DNA of 6,743 nucleotides from Candidatus Kaiserbacteria bacterium. Its GTDB lineage: Bacteria > Patescibacteriota > Minisyncoccia > Phycocordibacterales > Phycocordibacteraceae. The number at the start of each line of letters is the position of its first letter. Positions within the stretch are counted from its first letter, which is position 1. Where the stretch lies: positions 1 through 6,743 of the forward strand of contig DRJB01000021.1 in assembly GCA_011052355.1 (NCBI GenBank), given 5' to 3'. Below are positions 1 through 6,261 of the stretch, piece by piece. The notes beneath the pieces were generated by a model. It was given only the letters and a program-made list of their open reading frames with translations, ran no database searches and was not told the DNA's origin. The position numbers were made by a program, and so were the translations under genes.

Positions 1-399
1 GCGAGCGATGTAATTAAAGAGGTACAAGCGGAACTGGAAAAAGCTCCACACGGGACTGTGTTTCTGTATGGTGGCGAATCAACCGTAACACTGGGAGAAC
101 ATGCGGGGAAGGGCGGACGCAATCTTGAAATGGCGCTCGCCGGATTGTCACGAATCAAAGAGAATGAGGTTATCATGCCTTTTTCCACAGACGGACATGA
201 TAATACGGATTTTGCAGGGGGTATCTGTGATACTGTTACCAAAGAGCACGCGATACAACATCGTCTGCCCGTAGAGACATATTTACGAGAACACCGTTCA
301 TATGATTTCTTTACCGAAACCGGCGATGCACTGATAACGGGAAATACAGGTGCAAATGTATCAGATATTATTGTAAGTATAATCGCTCGCGACAATTAA
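1..399 (+). CDS. Glycerate 2-kinase, C-terminal part (MOFRL domain); 5' end outside window
   Basis: This is the last 132 codons of a gene that enters from the left; the frame is open from base 1 to TAA at 397-399. The family phosphorylates D-glycerate with ATP to give 2-phosphoglycerate and has often been mis-annotated as hydroxypyruvate reductase (TtuD). What shows this, in fragment numbering: GGE at 24-26 followed by STVT, the glycine-rich GKGGRNLEMAL at about 36-46, STDGHDNTDFAGG at 62-74 and TGNTGANVSD at 113-122, in the order expected for a MOFRL domain. Full-length members are roughly 400-450 residues, so about two thirds lie upstream. The usual TDGxDGPT-type loop appears here as TDGHDNT, one residue shorter and without the proline. 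The next gene starts 23 bases later on the same strand, and enolase, which uses the 2-phosphoglycerate product, is two genes downstream. The family call is firm; the exact substrate is inferred. Confidence 0.85.
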   Translation, partial: ASDVIKEVQAELEKAPHGTVFLYGGESTVTLGEHAGKGGRNLEMALAGLSRIKENEVIMPFSTDGHDNTDFAGGICDTVTKEHAIQHRLPVETYLREHRSYDFFTETGDALITGNTGANVSDIIVSIIARDN

Positions 400-422
400 C
401 AATTAACAACGTACTATATACC
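394..422 (+). other. Short junction with tandem AATTAAC and no Shine-Dalgarno before ppsA
   Basis: AATTAAC occurs twice in tandem (394-400 and 401-407); the first copy contains the glycerate kinase stop codon. The remaining bases up to the ppsA ATG are A/T-rich (GTACTATATACC) and contain no AGGAGG-like site. A weak promoter-like pair, GCGACA at 389-394 and TACTAT at 412-417 with a 17-base spacer, matches consensus at four of six positions each and would place a transcript start at about the ATG. That promoter is speculative; the repeat and the missing ribosome binding site are directly visible. Confidence 0.35.
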
Positions 423-2894
423 ATGTCAAATATTTTATGGTTTGAGGATATAACAATGGATGATGTTCCGCAGGTTGGAGGAAAGAACGCCTCCTTGGGG
501 GAAATGATTCAAAATCTCGCGAGTGAAGGAGTTCGCACACCATCAGGGTTTGCGACAACAGCTGATGCATACCGTTATTTTTTACGAGAAACAGGACTAG
601 ATTCTTTTGTAGAGAAGACACTTGCCGGAGTTAGCAAGAATGATTTGGTTGATCTTGCACGTCGTGGGAAAAAAGTTCGCGATACATTTTATCGTGCTAA
701 ATTTCCCGATGATTTAACTCAAGAAATCGCCACTGCATACGCTCAAATGGAAAAACGCTATGGAAAAAACGTTGATGTTGCGGTTCGCTCAAGTGCAACC
801 GCCGAAGACCTTCCCGGAGCATCATTTGCAGGACAGCAAGAAAGCTATCTTGGTATTCGTGGTGAAAAAGATGTGCTTAAGGCGGTTAAATGGACGATGG
901 CGTCTCTTTTTACTAATCGTGCTATTTCATATCGTATAGACAAAGGATATGGACACATGAAAGTTGCTCTTTCTGCGGGTGTACAAAAAATGGTACGATC
1001 CGACAAAGGTGCTTCCGGTGTTATGTTTACCGTTGATACAGAATCCGGTTTCCGTAATGTGGTGGTAGTAAACGCTACGTGGGGACTTGGAGAAATGATT
1101 GTGCAAGGACACGTCATTCCAGATGAATATTTAGTATTTAAAAATACAGCTGACACGGCGCCTAATTCAATAATTGAAAAGAAGCCCGGGATTAAAAGTA
1201 AGAAGATGATTTATGGCGGGAAAAAATTGTCCGGTATTCAAGAAACAAAGGTAGTGCCTGTTTCTCCGGAACAACAGCATTCGTTTGTTCTCTCTGATGA
1301 TGAAATACACCTGCTTGCGAAGTGGGGTATGATTGTTGAAAAACATTACTCAAAATTGGCGGGGAAGTGGGCACCTATGGACATGGAGTGGGCAAAAGAT
1401 GGAGAGACAAATGAATTGTATATGGTACAAGCTCGTCCGGAAACAGTGCAGTCAACCCGTGATTTTACAAAACTGAAAGAGTTTGAAATGAAATCACATG
1501 GAGCAAAAGTGATAAGCGGTATATCGGTCGGGTCAAACATTGCCACTGGAACCGCAAGGGTAATACTTGATCTAAAGAAAATCCCAACTTTCAAAAAAGG
1601 TGAGGTGTTGGTCACAAGCATGACTGATCCTGATTGGGAACCGATTATGCGTATGGCTTCCGCAATTATCACTGATCGTGGAGGACGCACATCGCACGCG
1701 GCAATTGTCTCACGTGAGCTTGGTGTACCTGCGATTGTTGGAACACAACGCGCAACGCACCTCATTAAAACTGGTGATGTTGTTACGGTGGACACCATTG
1801 GAAGTGAGGGTGTTGTATATACAGGTGCTGCAGACTTTGCAGTGCATGAGCACGACATTACAAAGATACCAAAACCACATACAAAAATAATGGTTAATGT
1901 TGCAACCCCGGACCTTGCGTTTGACCATTCTTTTTTGCCAGTCGCCGGAGTTGGACTTGCTCGCGAGGAATTCATCATCGCTTCGCATATTGGAGTGCAT
2001 CCGTTGGCACTTATTAACTACAACAAGCTTTCATCAGCTCTTCGTCTTGAAATTTCAAAAAAGATGATTGGGTGGCATGACCCGGTTACATTTTATAGAG
2101 ATAAGCTTTCATATGGTATCGCACGTATTGCGGCATCATTTTATCCAAATCCAGTGATTGTGCGCTTCTCGGATTTCAAAACAAATGAATATAGTACATT
2201 ACTTGGAGGCAGTGCGTATGAACCGAAAGAATCAAACCCGATGATTGGTTGGCGTGGAGCTTCCAGATATTATGATCCGGCATTTGCTCCTGCGTTTGAA
2301 CTTGAAGTTCAGGCAATGAAATTGGTACGCGATACTATGGGTCTTGATAATGTCATCCCGATGATTCCATTTTGTCGCACCCTTGAAGAAGCAGATAAAG
2401 TTCTTGCTATTCTTGCCAAAAACGGTATCGTGCCAACGGCGTACAGCAAGCCAGGTGAAAAAACCACACCGGTATATATGATGTGCGAGATACCATCAAA
2501 CATACTTCTTGCAGACAAGTTTCTTGACCGATTTGATGGAATGTCAATTGGTTCAAATGACTTGACACAACTTACCCTAGGGCTTGACCGCGATTCTGAG
2601 ATAGTGCACGAAGTCGGAAATGAGAATAACGATGCGGTGAAAAGCCTTATTGCAACAGTCATTGCAAAAGCACTAGAGAGAGGAAAATACATCGGCATTT
2701 GTGGACAGGGTCCGTCAGACCTTCCTGACTTTGCGGAATTCTTAGTGAAGTGTGGAATTGAAAGCATGTCTCTTAATCCTGATGTGGTGGTAAAGACAAT
2801 CATCAATGTCGCACGAATTGAGTCTGAGTCAGAAACACACGCGCAAGGTGGCGCTAGCTCGGAACCTAAAGAAGGAGAGACCTATGCGTATTAG
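423..2894 (+). CDS. ppsA: Phosphoenolpyruvate synthase (pyruvate, water dikinase)
   Basis: Interconverts pyruvate + ATP + water and PEP + AMP + phosphate in the cytoplasm. The 823-residue product resembles E. coli PpsA (about 790) along its whole length. The N-terminal pyruvate/ATP-binding domain has VGGKNASLGEM near residue 18 and the VRSSATAEDLPGASFAGQQE stretch near residue 120. The swivelling phosphohistidine domain has GGRTSHAAI with catalytic His425 and, two residues before it, Thr423, the site targeted by the PpsR-type regulator in other bacteria. The C-terminal PEP-binding TIM barrel has VRFSDFKTNEY, MCEIPSN, GSNDLTQLTLGLDRDS (710-725) and GICGQGPSD with Cys760. The start is set by the family N-terminus (MSNILWFEDI). 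Differences from E. coli are a small insert (KLAGKW) before PMDMEW and a polar Glu/Ser-rich tail of about 26 residues after the normal end. That tail encodes the enolase ribosome binding site, and the gene overlaps enolase by 11 bases. In a fermenter it may run toward pyruvate and replace pyruvate kinase; this direction is inferred. Confidence 0.97.
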   Translation: MSNILWFEDITMDDVPQVGGKNASLGEMIQNLASEGVRTPSGFATTADAYRYFLRETGLDSFVEKTLAGVSKNDLVDLARRGKKVRDTFYRAKFPDDLTQEIATAYAQMEKRYGKNVDVAVRSSATAEDLPGASFAGQQESYLGIRGEKDVLKAVKWTMASLFTNRAISYRIDKGYGHMKVALSAGVQKMVRSDKGASGVMFTVDTESGFRNVVVVNATWGLGEMIVQGHVIPDEYLVFKNTADTAPNSIIEKKPGIKSKKMIYGGKKLSGIQETKVVPVSPEQQHSFVLSDDEIHLLAKWGMIVEKHYSKLAGKWAPMDMEWAKDGETNELYMVQARPETVQSTRDFTKLKEFEMKSHGAKVISGISVGSNIATGTARVILDLKKIPTFKKGEVLVTSMTDPDWEPIMRMASAIITDRGGRTSHAAIVSRELGVPAIVGTQRATHLIKTGDVVTVDTIGSEGVVYTGAADFAVHEHDITKIPKPHTKIMVNVATPDLAFDHSFLPVAGVGLAREEFIIASHIGVHPLALINYNKLSSALRLEISKKMIGWHDPVTFYRDKLSYGIARIAASFYPNPVIVRFSDFKTNEYSTLLGGSAYEPKESNPMIGWRGASRYYDPAFAPAFELEVQAMKLVRDTMGLDNVIPMIPFCRTLEEADKVLAILAKNGIVPTAYSKPGEKTTPVYMMCEIPSNILLADKFLDRFDGMSIGSNDLTQLTLGLDRDSEIVHEVGNENNDAVKSLIATVIAKALERGKYIGICGQGPSDLPDFAEFLVKCGIESMSLNPDVVVKTIINVARIESESETHAQGGASSEPKEGETYAY
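2872..2878 (+). promoter_or_regulatory. Ribosome binding site for enolase inside the ppsA 3' end
   Basis: AAGGAGA lies five bases upstream of the ATG at 2884, giving a good Shine-Dalgarno match with normal spacing. It fixes the enolase start at 2884 instead of the in-frame ATG at 2806, which would add 26 residues with no counterpart in enolases. Because it is read as part of ppsA, translation of the two genes is probably coupled. It is the only strong Shine-Dalgarno site before any gene in the window. Confidence 0.8.
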
Positions 2895-4092
2895 TCGCGT
2901 ACACGCGCACACCATCTCTGACACACGAGATCGCGATACAATTGAAACTACGTTGTTTACTGATAAATTTGAAGCGACCGCATCAATTCCGTCCGGTAAA
3001 AGCACCGGGGCGCACGAGGCAAAAGAATTGCGTGATGATGACGGTAGCGTTACAACTGCAATACATAATGTAACGGGCGAAATTGCAGATGCACTTAGTG
3101 AACGAGATTTCTCAAATGTAGGGGAGCTGGATGCTTTTCTTTGCGAACTGGATGGTACGCAAGATAAATCGCGTCTTGGTGCAAACGCAATCCTATCTGT
3201 CTCAATAGCAATGGCGCGCCTGTTTGCACAAGAAGCACACATACCTCTATGGCGTTTTATAGCAGACACGGCAAAGACAACATCTGCCGCTCCGCGCTTA
3301 TTCGTTAATGTGATGAACGGGGGAGCGCACGCGGATTTTCGTCTGCCTATTCAAGAGCAAATACTCGTGGTGGGTGAAGAAACCCTTAAAGAGTCAGTTA
3401 CAACTGCACATGAAGCGTTCGTGCAATTGGGCGACCTGTTGCGAAAAGAATTACCGGAACTTCCCATGGGCGATGAGGGTGGGTATTCTCCGGCGTTTGA
3501 CACCATTGAACGACCATTTGAGCTGTTGACAGATATAGTTTCAAAATGGGGCAATACTTCCATAGCAATTGACTCCGCCGCAAATGAACTTCTTGATGGA
3601 AATGAGTATGTACTCCTTAAAAAAAGATATACTTCCGATGAGCTCTTGGAGCTTTATACACAACTGGTAGAACGTTTCCATTTCCACGCGATTGAAGATC
3701 CGTTTGCGGAAAGTGACAAACAAAGCTTTACAAAAATTACCGCAAAACTTGGCGAAAAAGTAATTATCATCGGCGATGATTTGATAGTAACAAATCCAAA
3801 ATTAATTGAAGATGCTGTGGAGCATAAATACATCAATGCTACACTCATCAAGCCAAATCAAATCGGCACAGTATCTGAAACAATAGATGCGGTGCATAAG
3901 ACATATGACGCCGGTTGGCATGCGGTCGTATCACACCGCTCCGGAGAAACCTATGATACATTTATCGCAGACCTTGCCTATGGAATTGGTGCGCACGGTA
4001 TCAAAGCGGGAGGGCTTGCACAACAACAACGGCTTGCAAAATATGAACGACTGCGTACCATTGAACGTGAAGCAACCGAATTATCACAGTAA
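2884..4092 (+). CDS. eno: Enolase (phosphopyruvate hydratase), divergent
   Basis: Converts 2-phosphoglycerate to PEP and back. The 402-residue product is about 30 shorter than E. coli enolase, mostly at the C-terminus. Recognisable features are the mobile catalytic loop PSGKSTG (36-42), NGGAHAD with His149, IQEQ with Glu158, MGDEGGYSP with Glu198, the likely metal ligands Asp230 (AIDSAAN), Glu271 (IEDPF) and Asp298/299 (GDDLIVTN), the catalytic base Lys323 (LIKPNQIG), the phosphate-binding SHRSGET (350-356) and Lys374 (GIKAGG). Thus all expected catalytic positions are present. Several otherwise well kept signature stretches differ: DSRGNPTVE near the N-terminus reads DTRDRDTIE, IQEFM reads IQEQI, and KTGSxSRSER reads KAGGLAQQQR. 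The start overlaps the end of ppsA by 11 bases and is served by its own Shine-Dalgarno. A fast-evolving true enolase is the simplest reading; an enolase-like paralogue is the alternative. Confidence 0.93.
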   Translation: MRISRVHAHTISDTRDRDTIETTLFTDKFEATASIPSGKSTGAHEAKELRDDDGSVTTAIHNVTGEIADALSERDFSNVGELDAFLCELDGTQDKSRLGANAILSVSIAMARLFAQEAHIPLWRFIADTAKTTSAAPRLFVNVMNGGAHADFRLPIQEQILVVGEETLKESVTTAHEAFVQLGDLLRKELPELPMGDEGGYSPAFDTIERPFELLTDIVSKWGNTSIAIDSAANELLDGNEYVLLKKRYTSDELLELYTQLVERFHFHAIEDPFAESDKQSFTKITAKLGEKVIIIGDDLIVTNPKLIEDAVEHKYINATLIKPNQIGTVSETIDAVHKTYDAGWHAVVSHRSGETYDTFIADLAYGIGAHGIKAGGLAQQQRLAKYERLRTIEREATELSQ

Positions 4093-4119
4093 CACACACT
4101 AACTAACATCATTACATAT
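4093..4119 (+). other. Short eno-ldh junction without Shine-Dalgarno
   Basis: These 27 bases (an ACACAC run, then two CTAA steps, then CATTACATAT) separate the enolase stop from the dehydrogenase ATG. TAA triplets at 4090, 4100 and 4104 fall in three different frames, so any read-through or frameshifted ribosome is stopped. There is no purine-rich ribosome binding site. TTATCA at 4081-4086 and TAACAT at 4104-4109, 17 bases apart, resemble a promoter only weakly. Confidence 0.3.
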
Positions 4120-5133
4120 ATGAAACTTATTTACATTGCACAGGAAGCATGGGAGGAAAAATTTATGGCACAGAAATTACAAGATGCGGGCTTTGAGGTT
4201 GAGTTTCGTAATGCCGAGGATGAAAATGCTCTTGCGGGCGACGCTCAAACAGAAGCACTCTCAATTTTTATTACCACTCATATCGGCGCCGATGAGCTTG
4301 ACCGATTTCCAAATCTTAAAATGATTGCCACACGCTCAACCGGTTTTGATCATATTGATCTTACCGAAACAACAAAACGTAGTATTACGGTTTCAACCGT
4401 TCCGTTTTACGGAGCCAACACTGTTGCCGAGTTTGCTTTTGCGCTTATTCTTACACTTTCGCGTCGCGTCTATGATGCATATGATCGCGTGCGCGAAACC
4501 GGTTCATTTTCACAAAGCGGTCTTCGCGGTTTTGATCTTTCCGGAAAAACAATCGGGGTGGTCGGGACCGGACATATCGGTGTGCATGCAATAAAAATAG
4601 CAAAGGGGTTTTCTATGAACGTACTTGCCTTTGACGCATTCCAAAAAGATGGGTTGGACAAAGAAATGGGTTTTACCTATGTACCCTTTAATGAACTTTT
4701 AAATAAGTCTGACATTGTAACACTCCATGTACCATATAATCCACATACACACCACCTTGTAAACAAGGACAATATCCATGAATTCAAAAAAGGCGCGTAT
4801 CTCATCAATACTGCGCGCGGTGCGGTGGTTGAAACCGAGGCGCTTGTTGCTGGACTTGCGGATAAGACACTTGCCGGCGCCGGTCTTGATGTGCTTGAAG
4901 AGGAAGGAGATATGCAGGATGATGAACGACTTTTCTCGCTACCACACCCGCAAGAAGAGGAACTAAGGACGACTCTTGCCAATCATTATTTCATTGATCA
5001 CCCACGTGTTGTTGTAACCGGGCATATTGCTTTTGATACGCAAGAAGCGATTGAGCGCATTCTTAACACAACTGTGGAAAATCTCAGCGCATTTGTGGCG
5101 GGTAAGCCGGAAAATGTTGTCAAACCAAAATAA
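4120..5133 (+). CDS. D-2-hydroxyacid dehydrogenase, probably D-lactate dehydrogenase
   Basis: NAD-dependent reductase of 2-keto acids; the likely reaction is pyruvate + NADH to D-lactate, closing the fermentative redox balance. The 337-residue length is typical. The N-terminal part of the catalytic domain includes MIATRSTGFDHID and the PFYGANTVAEFAFALIL stretch that leads into the Rossmann domain. The nucleotide-binding motif is GTGHIG (149-154), with Asp172 at the end of the second strand favouring NADH over NADPH. The catalytic set is Arg233 (NTARGAVV), a Glu in the LEEEG cluster (Glu262 by spacing) and His302 (VTGHIAFDT). The TGHxAF context and DVLEEEG point to the D-lactate dehydrogenase branch and away from phosphoglycerate dehydrogenase, although LdhA enzymes usually have Gln where Ile303 stands. 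It follows enolase by 27 bases. Hydroxypyruvate or glyoxylate reductase activity, which would supply glycerate to the upstream kinase, is a real alternative, so no symbol is assigned. Confidence 0.9.
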   Translation: MKLIYIAQEAWEEKFMAQKLQDAGFEVEFRNAEDENALAGDAQTEALSIFITTHIGADELDRFPNLKMIATRSTGFDHIDLTETTKRSITVSTVPFYGANTVAEFAFALILTLSRRVYDAYDRVRETGSFSQSGLRGFDLSGKTIGVVGTGHIGVHAIKIAKGFSMNVLAFDAFQKDGLDKEMGFTYVPFNELLNKSDIVTLHVPYNPHTHHLVNKDNIHEFKKGAYLINTARGAVVETEALVAGLADKTLAGAGLDVLEEEGDMQDDERLFSLPHPQEEELRTTLANHYFIDHPRVVVTGHIAFDTQEAIERILNTTVENLSAFVAGKPENVVKPK

Positions 5134-5166
5134 TCAGGGCGTACTGCATAAAAGTGGATAGTACAC

Positions 5167-5209
5167 ACCCAAGCCGATTTCAATCCAAGGGATTGAAATC
5201 GGCTTGGGT
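5167..5209 (+). terminator. Perfect 20-bp hairpin after the dehydrogenase gene; putative terminator
   Basis: Bases 5167-5186 and 5190-5209 are exact reverse complements, giving a 20-bp stem without mismatch around a 3-base AAG loop. Ten of the twenty pairs are G:C. It begins 33 bases after the dehydrogenase stop and ends 65 bases before the trpS start. A 5-bp inverted repeat (GTACT 5141-5145, AGTAC 5160-5164) sits just before it. No clear T-run follows on the + strand (AGTCTATGGGTTTG), so it is not a textbook intrinsic terminator. It could instead be an RNA-stabilising 3' end, part of the trpS leader, or a dispersed palindromic repeat. The hairpin itself is certain; its role is inferred from position. 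Confidence 0.6.
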
Positions 5210-5248
5210 AGTCTATGGGTTTGTGAAAGTCCGACTTCCACAGACTAC
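5208..5248 (+). other. Second, weaker inverted repeat in the trpS upstream region
   Basis: GTAGTCT (5208-5214) pairs with AGACTAC (5242-5248), and after one mismatch TGG (5216-5218) pairs with CCA (5238-5240). Inside it AAGTC (5227-5231) mirrors GACTT (5233-5237). It shares two bases with the 3' arm of the strong hairpin, so both cannot be fully paired at once. It could be a structured trpS leader. No T-box consensus, Trp-rich leader peptide or clear promoter is visible, so no regulatory mechanism is claimed. Confidence 0.3.
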
Positions 5249-5274
5249 GCAGAAATATGGTATGGTAAAAGAAT

Positions 5275-6237
5275 ATGAGCGCACGAGAACAGATACTTCT
5301 ATCAGCCATTAAGCCGACAGGTGAGATACACATTGGAAATTATTTCGGTGCGATGCGTCAATGGGTTGATTTATGCCAATCAAAGAAATATAAAACGTTC
5401 ATTATGGTGGCGGATTATCACGCGCTTAATTTTGTACACGATGCCAAGGAGATGTTGGAGCGCACTCGCGAAGTTATATTGACTTATCTTGCCATAGGGC
5501 TTAATCGCGATGAAGTGATTTTTTTCAAACAGTCGGATGTCTTGGAGCACACGGAGCTCGCATGGATATTTGATACCATCACCACTATGCCATACCTTGA
5601 ACACGCTCACGCGTTCAAGGATGCGCGAGCAAAAGATGCAACCATATCTGTCGGCACATTCAATTATCCGATGCTTATGGCGGCAGACATTTTATTATAT
5701 GATACGAATGTGGTTCCGGTAGGTGAAGACCAAAAGCAACATATTGAAATTGCGCGCGATACTGCGCAAAAATTCAATCATATATATAAAGATGATGTAT
5801 TTATTCTTCCGGAAGCATATATCATGCCGTCTGTTTCAACTGTCCCCGGTGTTGATGGGAGGAAAATGAGCAAAAGCTACGGAAACACCATACCACTACT
5901 TGCTTCACACGAAATGATTGAGAAAAGCGTTATGGGTATTGTTACCGACTCATCCGCACAGCGCCCGGAAATTGTGTATGCAATTCATTCATTGGTGCGC
6001 GGAAAAGACGAGCTTGATAAAATTTATAAAGAACATGAGGGGAAATACAAAGTGCTTAAAGAGATGCTGGTTGAAGATTTAAATACCTATCTTTCTCCCA
6101 TAGTAAAGCGCTACGAAGAACTTGAAAAAGTTTCGGGACTTGTTGAGGAAATACTGGAAAAAGGAAAGAGAGAGGCATCATTGCGCGCATCAAAAAAGAT
6201 GGAGCAAGTGAAGCGCACTATCGGGGTGCGCGTATAA
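5275..6237 (+). CDS. trpS: Tryptophanyl-tRNA synthetase
   Basis: Class I synthetase that activates tryptophan with ATP and charges tRNA-Trp in the cytoplasm. The 320-residue length is close to the usual bacterial 325-335. The ATP-binding HIGH-type motif is PTGEIHIGN (14-22). The tryptophan-pocket and dimer region reads YPMLMAADILLYDTNVVPVGEDQKQHIEIARD, matching the family almost word for word, and the second ATP motif KMSKS lies at 197-201 (GRKMSKSYGNTI). The C-terminal helical part ends in the typical KMEQVKRTIGV stretch. KMSKS followed by YGN, and FKDARAK in the middle, suggest the TrpRS subgroup distinct from the Geobacillus/E. coli type; this is from memory and not a tree. The start fits the family N-terminus. 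No strong Shine-Dalgarno precedes it; TATGGT occurs twice (5256-5261, 5261-5266) just upstream and could be a poor -10 element. It is followed after 24 bases by aspS. Confidence 0.97.
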   Translation: MSAREQILLSAIKPTGEIHIGNYFGAMRQWVDLCQSKKYKTFIMVADYHALNFVHDAKEMLERTREVILTYLAIGLNRDEVIFFKQSDVLEHTELAWIFDTITTMPYLEHAHAFKDARAKDATISVGTFNYPMLMAADILLYDTNVVPVGEDQKQHIEIARDTAQKFNHIYKDDVFILPEAYIMPSVSTVPGVDGRKMSKSYGNTIPLLASHEMIEKSVMGIVTDSSAQRPEIVYAIHSLVRGKDELDKIYKEHEGKYKVLKEMLVEDLNTYLSPIVKRYEELEKVSGLVEEILEKGKREASLRASKKMEQVKRTIGVRV

Positions 6238-6261
6238 ATGATACATTTAAAATATAAAAAT

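Noticed and set aside
1346..1978. Minus-strand open frame of 210 codons inside ppsA
   Set aside because: It is fully antisense to strongly conserved ppsA sequence, and its translation is Ser/Thr/Val-rich with no recognisable domain, as expected from the complement of a coding frame.
2309..2806. Minus-strand open frame of 165 codons inside ppsA
   Set aside because: It overlaps the conserved PEP-binding barrel, has no family resemblance and no ribosome binding site; it is a shadow of ppsA.
2806..2883. In-frame upstream ATG that would extend enolase by 26 residues
   Set aside because: The extension has no counterpart in enolases and lies within ppsA, whereas the ATG at 2884 has a proper Shine-Dalgarno and matches the family N-terminus.
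5117..5122. TTGTCA as a -35 box for trpS
   Set aside because: It matches consensus at five of six positions but has no acceptable -10 hexamer 16-19 bases downstream, and the strong hairpin would lie within the resulting transcript.
5134..5274. T-box riboswitch or Trp leader peptide upstream of trpS
   Set aside because: No T-box consensus is visible, and the only short ATG frame seen in the hairpin region (ATG GGT TTG TGA at 5215-5226) has no Trp codons.
5134..5274. tRNA gene or CRISPR-like repeat in the intergenic gap
   Set aside because: No cloverleaf-like arm set or CCA end, and the palindrome occurs once in the window with no regular spacers.
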